A stretch of 64,000 bases of DNA from Longilinea sp964536805. GTDB lineage: Bacteria > Chloroflexota > Anaerolineae > Anaerolineales > Anaerolineaceae. The notes under the pieces are model-generated. The model was not told the DNA's origin. It did not search any database and was given only the letters and a program-made list of their open reading frames with translations. Of this stretch, positions 51,769 through 60,516 are shown piece by piece. The translations under genes and the position numbers were made by a program. Location: NCBI GenBank assembly GCA_964536805.1, contig CAZHYQ010000006.1:62001-126000 (forward strand), written 5' to 3'. Each line of letters begins with the position of its first letter. The first letter of the stretch is position 1.

Positions 51769-52425
51769 ATGGTTATTCGCGGAGTTCTTTGGGACATGGA
51801 TGGCGTATTAATTGATACGACAGATGCCCATTTTGAATCCTGGCGGCAAATCATGGCTGAACAAAATATGGAATTGGATCGCCGGCATTTTTTGGGTGCC
51901 TTGGGGATGAATAACGTTGGTGCAATTGAATATCTGTTTCGCAGGCCGACCCATCCATTGGAAGTTGTTGCAATTGGAAAAAAGAAAGAGGAATTGTTTC
52001 GCCAAATCTTGAGTGGCAGGGTCGAGTTGTTGCCCGGTGTCCAGGATTGGCTCGATTTCTTTAGCGCCAATGGCTTCCTTCAAGCCGTTGCGACCTCGGC
52101 ACCCTGGGAGAATATCGATACCCTGTTCAATGAAACGGGCATCCGGCATTATTTCCAAGCCATTGTATCAGCGTATGAGATGCCCGGAAAACCGGATCCG
52201 TATGTCTTTCTGGAGGCTGCAAACAGGTTAGGCCTTACCGCCGCTGAATGTCTGGTCATTGAGGATTCGGTCGCAGGGGTTGAAGCAGCCAGACGGGGCG
52301 GCATGAAGTGCCTGGCCGTGGAAACTTCCAATCCTGGCGAGAGACTCACCGGGGCAGACTGGGTGCTCAATCGTTTGTCTGATGAGGATCCGCGCCTGGT
52401 CCTTGCACAGGTCGAAAAACAATAA
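51769..52425 (+). CDS. HAD-superfamily phosphatase/phosphomutase
   Basis: A 218-residue HAD subfamily IA protein like beta-phosphoglucomutase and its phosphatase relatives. Motif I is LWDMDGVLIDT with Asp9 and Asp11, motif II is VATSAPWENID, motif III is the lysine in PGKPDPYVF, and motif IV is VIEDSVAGVEAARRGG. The small helical cap lies between motifs I and II. It acts on a small phosphorylated compound, perhaps a sugar phosphate. The gene is 15 bases after the phosphatase gene and may share its transcript. The stop is part of the terminator stem. Confidence 0.87.
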   Translation: MVIRGVLWDMDGVLIDTTDAHFESWRQIMAEQNMELDRRHFLGALGMNNVGAIEYLFRRPTHPLEVVAIGKKKEELFRQILSGRVELLPGVQDWLDFFSANGFLQAVATSAPWENIDTLFNETGIRHYFQAIVSAYEMPGKPDPYVFLEAANRLGLTAAECLVIEDSVAGVEAARRGGMKCLAVETSNPGERLTGADWVLNRLSDEDPRLVLAQVEKQ

Positions 52426-52448
52426 ACCGGCTGCATGGCAGCCGGTTT
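52424..52448 (+). terminator. Bidirectional terminator between HAD and ftsB genes
   Basis: An 11-bp perfect stem (AAACCGGCTGC) with a 3-base loop; its 5' side includes the last base pairs of the HAD stop codon. The minus-strand side is followed by ATTGTTTTTC, so it can also end the convergent ftsB-like gene. Confidence 0.75.
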
Positions 52449-52468
52449 GATTATCCACAAGTATGGAA

Positions 52469-52846
52469 TTATTCGCCAAAGAATAGCGCCCACCAGACCT
52501 GCCAGTTCTTCATGGCTGGTTGGGTGGCTTGCGGCGCAACAACTGGCACGGGTGTTGCATCTGCAGGTGCAATGGGAACAATCAATTGATCACCCGGCCT
52601 GACCAGCATGCCCTCTTCGCGAGCCCATTGTTCTACCGCACCATCCGAGGTGGCAAAAGCAATCTGCGTTTCAAGGCCAACCGCAGTGGCTGTGAGATTG
52701 GCAATTTCAGTACGCATGGAATCCCGCTCACGGGTTAATCGGTAAAGATCATTCAAACGCGTATTCAAATCCACCATGAGAAAAAACAGAAGGACCAGGC
52801 CGGCTACAACGATAATGCGTTTCTTGTCAAACTGGATGCTCTTCAT
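52469..52846 (-). CDS. ftsB: FtsB/DivIC-like septum formation initiator
   Basis: A 125-residue bitopic protein: a short cytosolic N-terminus, a membrane helix at about 11-27, a heptad-rich coiled coil (about 28-62) and a C-terminal DivIC signature, VEQWAREEGMLVRPGDQLIV near 71-90. FtsB/DivIC forms the FtsQLB complex that activates septal peptidoglycan synthesis. The tail is Pro/Ala-rich and ends WWALFFGE. It lies downstream of tRNA-Leu but behind a strong terminator, so it needs its own promoter. Confidence 0.8.
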   Translation of the reverse strand: MKSIQFDKKRIIVVAGLVLLFFLMVDLNTRLNDLYRLTRERDSMRTEIANLTATAVGLETQIAFATSDGAVEQWAREEGMLVRPGDQLIVPIAPADATPVPVVAPQATQPAMKNWQVWWALFFGE

Positions 52847-52899
52847 AGGCGTATGTTACTCCAATTGACCACCCGTTGCAAGTTGATGACCAGTACCAA

Positions 52900-52926
52900 G
52901 AAAAAGACCCCGTATAGTACGGGGTC
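52900..52926 (-). terminator. Terminator directly after tRNA-Leu
   Basis: On the minus strand a 9-bp stem (GACCCCGTA / TACGGGGTC) with a 3-base loop is followed by TTTTTC. It starts five bases after the tRNA 3' end. Confidence 0.88.
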
Positions 52927-52930
52927 CAGG

Positions 52931-53015
<85 letters not shown>

Positions 53016-53113
53016 AATCCTCAATCGACGGGCAGAATTTTATCGCAAATCCATGATTTGTCAACCTTTACAAAATGATCATGGTTCAATAGACCTGGCT
53101 GGAAGAACCTCCG

Positions 53114-53122
53114 TGCTATAAT
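53114..53122 (+). promoter_or_regulatory. Extended -10 promoter of the 53142 gene
   Basis: TGCTATAAT is a complete extended -10. The ATG is 19 bases further, giving a leader of about a dozen bases with AAGGA. Confidence 0.5.
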
Positions 53123-53141
53123 CCCCAAGGATTTACAGGGA

Positions 53142-55340
53142 ATGGAAACCTCACTAAACCAAATCATCAATCTATTGATCGAACCGCAAGGGAACCTGAT
53201 CTACCATACCGTATTGATGTTTTCGGTTGTGATGGCATTACAGGCTGCATTGTTCAATAGAGCCCGCATGCCAAAACCGGTAATGAGTCGAACGGTTCTC
53301 GGGCTGGCTGTGGTTCTTCTATTCCAATTGGCCATGTTTATTACCAGTGGATTGGCCTGGCAGGGATTGATCAATGCGCGTTTGATCATCCCACCGCTCG
53401 ATCGAGCGGTTTTCTTTATATCGTTGGCGTGGATTATCTGGATGTGGGCGACTCCCGATCGCAACCGCTTAGCCGATGTAAGCGTCGCCATGCTTACGCT
53501 GCTTGGACTCGTCCTATTCATCTTCACCGTAGTATATTGGGATACAAACGGCGCCTCGAAACCCTTCAATGGAACGTACCTGGATTGGGGTTGGCAGATT
53601 GCCACACTGACAGCCTGCATCATCGGCCTGATCGGAATTTCATTACGCCAACCAGCGGGCCGGGGTGCCGGAATTGGCTTTCTTTTGATCATCATTGCAG
53701 GCATTGGTTTGCACCTGATTTTTTTGCAAACAACTGCCTACCTTTCGGGAATTATTCGGCTTTTTTCATTATGTGCCTTCCCCTTATTGCCTGTCCTGGC
53801 ACAGCGTTTTCCGGTGGAAACCAGTATTCAAGCTGTTCCAGCAGCCGTTACTAAAAAGGGAATAGAAGTTGACCCAAGAAAACGCCTGACCAGCGAACCC
53901 AGAACAGTTTCCGCCTGGTTGAAGCTTGCCAATCAAACCGATCCCGACCAGATTCATATTTCGCTTACCCGGGCTGTTTCCCGGACGCTGCTTGCGGATT
54001 TCACCTTTCTGGTATTTGTCGACCCGGAAATGGGATCGTTGGAAATTAAATGCGGCTATGACCTGATCCGCGAAGAACCCATTGCAGGAACCCGATTGAG
54101 CGTTGGCAGTGTTCCAGCCTTGGTCAGTTCAATACAACGCGGCAAACCGCTGCGCCTTTCAACCAACGGTACACCGCCCCAGGATCTGATTTCCTTGACG
54201 CATATTTTTGGATTGAATGAATCTGGCCACTTATTGTCCATACCCTTGATGGTCAACCCTGGAGTCTGGAGTGCCGGGCTGGTTTTGCTGACGCCATATT
54301 CCAACCGGTTATGGAATGTCGAGGACCAAAACTTCCTGAATGGGATGGGTGACGCAATCAGCCAGGTTTTACAACGCGCTTCTGCGATCAACGCCGCCCG
54401 GGTTAAAGCCGAACAAAGCCAATACGAGATAGAAGATTTACGCCGTCAGGTGGAAAACCTGCAGGTCGAAGCCGAGAATTTGCGACTGGCTGCTGAAAAC
54501 CAGTCAAATCAAATGTTGCCTGCCTACACAGCGGAAAAGATGCCGGAAACCTCGACCTTGATGGAACTTCAGCAAGAGGCACAGGATACCATCCAAAGGC
54601 TGCAAAACGAAAATGATGAATTGCACCGTCTCCTCGTTCGCAATGGACCTTTCGCAGATATTCCGGAAGCTCCAGAGTCGACCGGGTTACGTCAGGCAGA
54701 AAACCGCAACCTCGAGCTCGACAGCCCAATCCCCGTAGGCATAAACAACAACCATGAAGAATCGAGTGTCGGGCTGACCGATCAGAAACCAGCCCTGTCA
54801 ACAATCGATCTGACCCCTTCTCAGGGTGGGCAGGAATCCGGCGTCGATGCGCTTGCTGGAATAATCGACTTTGAAGCAATCATCGATCAGGCAATCAAAG
54901 CATCCAGCGGTTTGTTTCGCGATAAATCCATCACAGTACAAATCGATTTTCCCGAGTCATTAGGTGCGGTTCGGGTTGACAATGGTGTCTGGAGGCAAGT
55001 TCTGGTTGAATTGCTCCAAAACGCAGCTGCCAGCACGCCAGCGGATGGCACTATCCGGTTAAAAATTGAATTCCCCCAAACCGGTCAACCCCTGCCCCTT
55101 CTTTCTTTTCAAATGATCGATGGCTGCGGTATTGATGATGACAATGGCCTGAACGCATCTGGCAAGAATTCTGATTCAAACCAACCTGCCTTTCCAAACA
55201 CCGGAGTATCTGATTTGGCATTATTGAATGTGAAAACGGAGGTTGAAGCTCATCACGGCAGCATCCAATGGCATGCCACGGGCAATGGGGGGAGACAAAT
55301 AAATTTGCTCCTTCCAGTGCAGATCGGTCGTGATCAATAG
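53142..55340 (+). CDS. Histidine-kinase-like membrane protein, degenerate
   Basis: A 732-residue protein. Seven or eight membrane helices fill about 18-225. A GAF-like domain at about 265-410, a coiled coil at about 418-505 (EIEDLRRQVENLQVEAENL) and an acidic, low-complexity linker follow. The C-terminal 150 residues are a GHKL ATPase domain: the N-box VLVELLQNAAAST at about 620-632 and a G1-like DGCGIDDD at about 660 are recognisable. No HisKA phosphoacceptor box (H-E/D-x-R-T/P) is present, and the G2/ATP-lid motif is altered (TGVSDLALL where GTGLGL would be expected). It probably senses and signals without autophosphorylation. The LCP gene follows at 55613. Confidence 0.7.
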   Translation: METSLNQIINLLIEPQGNLIYHTVLMFSVVMALQAALFNRARMPKPVMSRTVLGLAVVLLFQLAMFITSGLAWQGLINARLIIPPLDRAVFFISLAWIIWMWATPDRNRLADVSVAMLTLLGLVLFIFTVVYWDTNGASKPFNGTYLDWGWQIATLTACIIGLIGISLRQPAGRGAGIGFLLIIIAGIGLHLIFLQTTAYLSGIIRLFSLCAFPLLPVLAQRFPVETSIQAVPAAVTKKGIEVDPRKRLTSEPRTVSAWLKLANQTDPDQIHISLTRAVSRTLLADFTFLVFVDPEMGSLEIKCGYDLIREEPIAGTRLSVGSVPALVSSIQRGKPLRLSTNGTPPQDLISLTHIFGLNESGHLLSIPLMVNPGVWSAGLVLLTPYSNRLWNVEDQNFLNGMGDAISQVLQRASAINAARVKAEQSQYEIEDLRRQVENLQVEAENLRLAAENQSNQMLPAYTAEKMPETSTLMELQQEAQDTIQRLQNENDELHRLLVRNGPFADIPEAPESTGLRQAENRNLELDSPIPVGINNNHEESSVGLTDQKPALSTIDLTPSQGGQESGVDALAGIIDFEAIIDQAIKASSGLFRDKSITVQIDFPESLGAVRVDNGVWRQVLVELLQNAAASTPADGTIRLKIEFPQTGQPLPLLSFQMIDGCGIDDDNGLNASGKNSDSNQPAFPNTGVSDLALLNVKTEVEAHHGSIQWHATGNGGRQINLLLPVQIGRDQ

Positions 55341-55600
55341 CGGTTTTCTTTACCGATGGTTTCTCGGGATACCTTTGGAGGGTTCTTGTCAATTCTTCGC
55401 CAGATCTGGTTCTTGATGAATGCTCGCCACATCTGCACGGATAGGACTGGTACTCAATCGGCTCATGGCGGAACTCAAACCCCATCGGCGACGTCTATAT
55501 GGGAGACCCATTTGACCTGCTGGTCCCTTTAAAGCCGCCCAAACCTGGTAAAACCAGCGAAACGCCTGGCTTGGCAGTAACAATGATTTTCGATGAATGA
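55334..55600 (+). pseudogene. Possible gene remnant or small unannotated protein
   Basis: The 272-base gap before the LCP gene contains a plus-strand frame with protein-like composition, broken once by TAG at 55442-55444. After the TAG it reads DWYSIGSWRNSNPIGDVY and then, from an ATG at 55499, MGDPFDLLVPLKPPKPGKTS and on to a TGA at 55598-55600. I do not recognise the product. The ATG has no ribosome binding site. The choice is between a decayed 3' gene end and a 33-codon gene; both are weakly supported. Confidence 0.25.
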
Positions 55601-55612
55601 AACGAGTATGCG

Positions 55613-56662
55613 ATGCGTAGATTAATCCTGGTATTTTCTCTTCTGGTTTTGTTATCCCTGGCGTGCAATCTTCCAGGTCTGGCCAGCGCCACCCAGGTGC
55701 AGGTGGTCGACCCCGCGCAAATTGTGACCCCCGACCCGAATGCGACTGTTACGCCAACGCCGTTTCAACCGCTGGCACTCACTCCAACCTTGGCTGAAAT
55801 CGTTGTTCAATCAACTGCAACTGAAGCAGCCACCCCTACTCCAGGGGGATCGGTTGCCGATTCTGGCGAAATTATTCATAACTTGAAAATGCCAGACGGG
55901 CAAATGAATATCATGGTATTGGGATCTGACTACCGCCCAGGCGGCGGGTCGCGCACCGACGTCATTATGCTGGTATCCCTCAACACCAACAGCGGTGTAG
56001 TGAGTATCATTTCCTTCCCGCGCGACACTTATGTGTATCTTCCCGGCCGGGGTATGGATCGCATCAACACCGCCTATGCCTATGAAGGTTTTCCGCTATT
56101 GGCAGATACCATGGAGTACAACTTCGGCGTGCGGCCCGACCATTACATGATCACCAACTTTTATGGCTTCAAAGCCATCATCAACACGCTGGGCGGTTTG
56201 AATGTTTATGTTGGTGCCTACTTGCGCGATAAATGCGACCTGCCAGCGCGCGATTGGGAAGGCTATTGCAGCGTTGCCCCTGGATCGATGCTGATGGACG
56301 GCGATACAGCCCTATGGTATGTCCGTTCGCGCTATTCCACCTCTGACCTGGACCGTACCCGCCGTGAACAGGAAGTGCTGGAAGCCTTCTTCAGGCGGTT
56401 GATGAGCCTGAATGCCGTCTCCCGGGCGCCGGAACTCTTCAACCTGTTTATCAGCTCGGTTGAAACGGATCTGAAGTTGGATGACCTGCTGCCGATCGTG
56501 ACCATGGCGCCTAAACTGCTTTCGGACGATAGCTTGATCCACCGCCATCTCATCGGCATCAATATGCTCACTCCTTACGTGACGGATGCCGGCGCACAGG
56601 TGCTGGTCCCGGACAAACAGGCCATTTGGGAATTGATCAAGAAAGAAGTTTACGGTCAATAA
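55613..56662 (+). CDS. LytR-CpsA-Psr (LCP) family lipoprotein
   Basis: A 349-residue lipoprotein with lipobox LLSLAC (Cys18) instead of the usual membrane helix. A Thr/Pro linker leads to an LCP domain: NIMVLGSDYRPGGGSRTDVI near 99-118, VSIISFPRDTYVYLPG, DRINTAYAY and the arginine cluster LDRTRREQEVL. LCP proteins transfer undecaprenyl-diphosphate-linked glycopolymers onto peptidoglycan or proteins. It may act downstream of the glycan genes at 85-15933. The ribosome binding site is weak (ACGAG). Confidence 0.88.
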   Translation: MRRLILVFSLLVLLSLACNLPGLASATQVQVVDPAQIVTPDPNATVTPTPFQPLALTPTLAEIVVQSTATEAATPTPGGSVADSGEIIHNLKMPDGQMNIMVLGSDYRPGGGSRTDVIMLVSLNTNSGVVSIISFPRDTYVYLPGRGMDRINTAYAYEGFPLLADTMEYNFGVRPDHYMITNFYGFKAIINTLGGLNVYVGAYLRDKCDLPARDWEGYCSVAPGSMLMDGDTALWYVRSRYSTSDLDRTRREQEVLEAFFRRLMSLNAVSRAPELFNLFISSVETDLKLDDLLPIVTMAPKLLSDDSLIHRHLIGINMLTPYVTDAGAQVLVPDKQAIWELIKKEVYGQ

Positions 56663-56812
56663 TTGCCTGGAAACTGAATTATCATTTTCAATTACCGGTG
56701 GCGATGATATCGCCGCCGGTAATGCATTTTTATTCGCATTTGTTAGGTAAATGGGCAGCAGAAATCCAGGTAAATATACCCATTTCCAGTAATAGAATAA
56801 CGATTCTGCCAT

Positions 56813-56841
56813 TTGACAATGCGTAATAAATCATGTACACT
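56813..56841 (+). promoter_or_regulatory. Near-consensus sigma-70 promoter of the recombinase-like gene
   Basis: TTGACA (56813-56818) and TACACT (56836-56841) are separated by exactly 17 bases in a non-coding AT-rich stretch. The predicted leader is about 35 bases. Confidence 0.75.
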
Positions 56842-56882
56842 GTAACCGATAAGCTATACGCAAAATCAGCAAGGACACGGTA

Positions 56883-57785
56883 ATGCCTGACATCTCACCT
56901 GCTGCACACATTTCCTCCAACACTGCGCTCCTCCCTGCCGTTCGTGCCTGGGAACTCTATCTCAACGATCAGAGCCGTTCTCCCTACACAGTGAAGGCTT
57001 TCGTTGGCGACCTGCAACTCCTGGCATCCCATTTGCCTCCCGATCGAACGGTTGGCTCAATTACTACCAAGGACCTGAATCAGTTCCTGCAGTGGATGCA
57101 AAATGGCCGGGGGATTCCATGCAGCCCCAAGAGTCTGGCGCGCCGCATCACGTCCATCAAGGCTTTTTTCCGTTGGCTGGTGCAAAGCGGGCGCATTGTG
57201 TCCGATCCTGCCGAAAAAGTGCTGCAGCAATCTGTGATGAGCCCCTTACCAATCATCCTGACTCCCGATGAAGAGCAGCGGGTTTTGGAAGTGGCGATGA
57301 AATACCGCACAGCTCAAAAACCCGATGCACGGCCTTACACGTTATTATTATTATTGCTCACCACCGGTATAAAAAAAGGTGAATGCCTGACCCTCAACTT
57401 AAACCATATTGACCTGGAAAGTCCAAGCGGACCCATTCTATTCATCCGCTACGCAACCCCGCGGTCGCGTTATAAGGAACGCAAGATTGACCTAATCAGC
57501 GAGTGGGTGGAAAGTTACCGCGAGTACCTGAACCAATACAATCCGCGCGACACCATCTTCCCCTGGTCACCCCGCCGTTTGGAATACCTGCTGGAGGACC
57601 TGGGCGAAGAAGCCGGCCTTGAGAAACACCTCTCTTTTGATATGTGCCGCTGGACCAGCGTTCTGGATGACTGGCGGTCGGGGATCGAACATGACCAGAT
57701 CCGCCAGAAAATGGGCATATCCAAAATTCAGTGGCGCGAGATTAACTTCAAACTCCGGCGTCTTTCCGGAGAAGTGACAGCCTGA
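56883..57785 (+). CDS. Catalytically dead tyrosine recombinase-like (Xer-like) protein
   Basis: A 300-residue protein with the fold of XerC/XerD: an N-terminal SAM-like DNA-binding domain (about 18-105, SPYTVKAFVGDLQLL) and a C-terminal catalytic-type domain (about 125-295). Aligned by eye to XerD, the catalytic set R-K-H-R-H-Y is nearly gone: Arg becomes Lys164 (GIKKGE), the beta-hairpin Lys becomes Ser195, the first His becomes Asp253, the second Arg stays as Arg256, the second His becomes Ile279 and the Tyr becomes Asn288. It cannot form the phosphotyrosine intermediate, so it is presumably a DNA-binding protein. The streptococcal XerD-like family is a known inactive parallel. It has a strong promoter and its own terminator, and no phage genes lie nearby. 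Confidence 0.8.
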   Translation: MPDISPAAHISSNTALLPAVRAWELYLNDQSRSPYTVKAFVGDLQLLASHLPPDRTVGSITTKDLNQFLQWMQNGRGIPCSPKSLARRITSIKAFFRWLVQSGRIVSDPAEKVLQQSVMSPLPIILTPDEEQRVLEVAMKYRTAQKPDARPYTLLLLLLTTGIKKGECLTLNLNHIDLESPSGPILFIRYATPRSRYKERKIDLISEWVESYREYLNQYNPRDTIFPWSPRRLEYLLEDLGEEAGLEKHLSFDMCRWTSVLDDWRSGIEHDQIRQKMGISKIQWREINFKLRRLSGEVTA

Positions 57786-57790
57786 AATTC

Positions 57791-57820
57791 AACGGCGTCC
57801 AATCGGACGCCGTTATTATT
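57791..57820 (+). terminator. Terminator after the recombinase-like gene
   Basis: A 10-bp perfect stem (AACGGCGTCC / GGACGCCGTT) with a 4-base loop, followed by ATTATT. It lies between two convergent genes and can also serve tilS. Confidence 0.8.
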
Positions 57821-59240
57821 CCCGGTAGATTTTCATGCAGACACAAGCTTCCGTTTCGGGGCGGATTCTGAAAGGTTGCGCCGGGGCGAACCCGGGCACC
57901 CAGGCAATTTCGCCATCACAGAAAACCAACGGCCAGGTCTGCCGTGCACCAACAGGAATGTGGCGGTTAATCAAAAAATCGGATAATTTTTGGCTGCCTT
58001 CAGCCATTCCAAACGGCCTGAGGCGGTCGCCTGGTTGAGGTGTGCGCACGCAAACCTGACCGGACAATGAACCAGAATCAAACCAGGCTTCGAATTGCAA
58101 TTGTCCGCGTTTTGTTTTCAACTGATCTTGGGATGGACGGCTGACAGGCTCGAAGGAGATAATCCAACCACTTCCCAGCCGCTTACGAAAAGGCAGGCCT
58201 GGCACAATCAATTCAGAGTTGCCCATGCATGGAAATTGGTCATAAATGGGCTGATAATCGCGTTTGGCGAGTTGAAGTACATTTTCGTCCGCGGTCAGAA
58301 GCAAATTTTGCGCCAGTTCAATCGTCCGTTTCAATTTTGGCTTTCGAATAGATTGGACAGCCCGGTAAGTGTTTTCCAGATCGAGCACTTCTCCTGAAGG
58401 CCGCAAGTGGGCCGCTGCGCGCCGTAATAGACGGGCCAGCAATGCATCCGACAGATCATTTAACTTCATTAAATCCATCAGAACGCGGCCATCCCCCGCC
58501 TCCAAGAGGCACGCCTGCCAGGCTTGCTCCTCAAGATCCTTCATAATATGCAGATCGGCGGCAGCCAACCGTGAGAAATTCCAGATGCGTTGAGTCGCGC
58601 CAGGAGCCAATTTATCCAATTCAGGCATTAATTCCAGGCGGATGCGGTTTCGGAGAAAAACCGGTTCAAGGTTGCTGCCATCCACCACTGGTATCAATCC
58701 AACTTTGTCACAATACTCGAGGATTTCAGCCCGCGAGGTCCTCAAAAGCGGCCTGACCAGGGGAATCGTTCCATCCCAGGCAGTCATGGCACGAAAAGCC
58801 ATTCCACTCAAGCCGTCCAATCCGCTTCCGCGCAGGAGGTGCATTAAAACTGTTTCAACCTGGTCGTTGGCATTATGCCCCACCGCCACTGCATCGGCTT
58901 TTAGGTTGCGTGCGCTCGAAAAGAGAAAACGGTAGCGCAATTCCCTGGCGGCTGCTTCAATCGAAAGACCATGACTTTGAGCAAACCCGGTCACATCTCC
59001 TGACCCGGAAATGAAATCGACACCCATTTTTCCAGCCACGGTTTGAACATAGTCACGCTCGTTTTTAGCCTCAGATCGTAACTGGTGGTTAAAATACGCA
59101 GCGATCAGGTGGAAACCCAATCGGTTCAAACCATCCAACAAACAAAGGCTGTCCGGCCCGCCGGATACGCCAACCAACAAGGTCTGTCCGCGCCGGAGGC
59201 CGCATTCTGTGAAGGCTGTTTCCTCTATTTGCAATAACAT
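57816..59240 (-). CDS. tilS: tRNA(Ile)-lysidine synthase TilS
   Basis: A 474-residue TilS, which converts C34 of tRNA-Ile(CAU) to lysidine so that it reads AUA. The PP-loop SGGPDS lies at 26-31, and the downstream signature GHNANDQVETVLMHLLRGSGL marks the N-type ATPase domain. The C-terminal TilS domain includes RTPQPGDRLRPFGM and KLSDFLINRHIPVGARQTWP. The ATG is preceded by TATAAT and only six more bases, with no ribosome binding site, so it is probably leaderless. Confidence 0.93.
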   Translation of the reverse strand: MLLQIEETAFTECGLRRGQTLLVGVSGGPDSLCLLDGLNRLGFHLIAAYFNHQLRSEAKNERDYVQTVAGKMGVDFISGSGDVTGFAQSHGLSIEAAARELRYRFLFSSARNLKADAVAVGHNANDQVETVLMHLLRGSGLDGLSGMAFRAMTAWDGTIPLVRPLLRTSRAEILEYCDKVGLIPVVDGSNLEPVFLRNRIRLELMPELDKLAPGATQRIWNFSRLAAADLHIMKDLEEQAWQACLLEAGDGRVLMDLMKLNDLSDALLARLLRRAAAHLRPSGEVLDLENTYRAVQSIRKPKLKRTIELAQNLLLTADENVLQLAKRDYQPIYDQFPCMGNSELIVPGLPFRKRLGSGWIISFEPVSRPSQDQLKTKRGQLQFEAWFDSGSLSGQVCVRTPQPGDRLRPFGMAEGSQKLSDFLINRHIPVGARQTWPLVFCDGEIAWVPGFAPAQPFRIRPETEACVCMKIYRE

Positions 59241-59246
59241 AGGCTG

Positions 59247-59252
59247 ATTATA
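59247..59252 (-). promoter_or_regulatory. -10 box of tilS (leaderless candidate)
   Basis: A consensus TATAAT on the minus strand ends six bases before the tilS ATG. Transcription would begin at the start codon. The -35 region is AT-rich and not convincing. Confidence 0.45.
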
Positions 59253-59355
59253 GTGTATGTTTTTTTTCGTTTTGATTTAGAATAGTATACAGACCTGTTT
59301 ATCTGTTCCTTTCGCCTTTGGTAAAGGGCGTTGGCACTTGACTTGGAGGGAAGCG

Positions 59356-60516
59356 ATGCCAGAAAAAATACTCATTGTTGATGACGACCTTGAAACGTTA
59401 CGATTGGTGGGCTTGATGCTTCAACGCCAGGGCTATCAAGTCGCGTCTGCCCACAACGGCATCGAAGCATTGACGATGGCCCGCAATGAGCAGCCGGATC
59501 TGATCGTTCTGGATATTATGATGCCGGATATCGATGGGTATGAAGTGACGCGCCGCCTGCGGTTGGAAACTGCCACCACCGTTACGCCGATCCTGATGTT
59601 CACCGCTAAAAGCCAGGTGGATGACAAGGTCAAAGGGTACGAATCCGGCGTAGATGATTATTTAACCAAGCCCGTCCATCCGGCTGAATTGGTTGCCCAC
59701 ATCAAAGCGCTGCTGACCCGGGTAAAAGCGCGCACCGGTCCAACGCCATCTCTCGACCGCGGTTATACCCTGGGCGTCATCGGAGCCAAAGGCGGTTTAG
59801 GCGTTTCGACCTTGGCCTTGAACCTGGCTTTGGCATTTCACGAACGCACGAAAACCGGAACCATCGCAGCCGAATTGCGCCCAAGCCAGGGCACCTGGGC
59901 CATTGATCTGAAGCTTTCCAATCCGGAAGGCTTAAACAACCTGCTGCGCTGCCGGCCAAGCGATATTACCAGCAATGTGGTTGAAAAGGAATTAATCCGG
60001 ACAACGTTTGGTGTCCGCTTGTTATTGGCATCCTCCCGCACGCGCGATACCGATCAACTCAATTATGGCCCCCAGATCGAAGCGATCATTCAACAGTTAT
60101 CACTGATGGCACCGTTTGTGATTTTGGATATCGGTACCAGCTTTAACCCCATGCTCGACCGCATTCTGCCGCAATTAAATGAGCTCATTGTGATTACAGA
60201 ACCCCAGCCATCCTCTGTCGAACGCACCCGCTTCTTGATTGACGATTTAACGGCGCGCGGTTTCGGGAAATCAAAGCTGCTGACCGTCATGGCCATCAAC
60301 CGGGTTCGGGCTGATATCGTCCTCTCTGCCTCGCAGATCCAGGAAAAACTTGGGCAGCCAATCGCCATGATGATTCCTCCCGCCCCAGAGCAGGCCTTCC
60401 ACGCAGCCACGCGTTCGATACCATTGATCGAGATCCAAAAAGAGGGGCTTGTCAGCCAGCAGTTCTTCCGGATCGCTGATCTGTTGGCTCAAAGGGTAAC
60501 AACTCAGTCGGAATGA
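59356..60516 (+). CDS. Response regulator receiver fused to ParA/CpaE-like ATPase
   Basis: A 386-residue fusion. Residues 1-125 are a receiver domain with the phosphoacceptor Asp53 (LIVLDIMMPD), acidic Asp9-Asp11 and Lys105 (TKP). Residues 135-380 are a MinD/ParA-type ATPase with the deviant Walker A GAKGGLGVST at 143-152 and VILDIGTSFNP as Walker B. This order is that of CpaE-like localisation proteins. I start it at the ATG at 59356, which has GGAGG upstream; the frame also opens at a TTG six codons earlier. Its gene overlaps the sirtuin gene by four bases, and a histidine kinase gene follows, so the kinase may control the ATPase. Confidence 0.87.
   Translation: MPEKILIVDDDLETLRLVGLMLQRQGYQVASAHNGIEALTMARNEQPDLIVLDIMMPDIDGYEVTRRLRLETATTVTPILMFTAKSQVDDKVKGYESGVDDYLTKPVHPAELVAHIKALLTRVKARTGPTPSLDRGYTLGVIGAKGGLGVSTLALNLALAFHERTKTGTIAAELRPSQGTWAIDLKLSNPEGLNNLLRCRPSDITSNVVEKELIRTTFGVRLLLASSRTRDTDQLNYGPQIEAIIQQLSLMAPFVILDIGTSFNPMLDRILPQLNELIVITEPQPSSVERTRFLIDDLTARGFGKSKLLTVMAINRVRADIVLSASQIQEKLGQPIAMMIPPAPEQAFHAATRSIPLIEIQKEGLVSQQFFRIADLLAQRVTTQSE

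Noticed and set aside
56883..57785. Integrase of an integrated element using the nearby tRNA-Leu
   Set aside because: The catalytic residues are missing, no phage or plasmid genes are near, the gene lies 3.9 kb from the tRNA, and no direct repeat of the tRNA end was seen.
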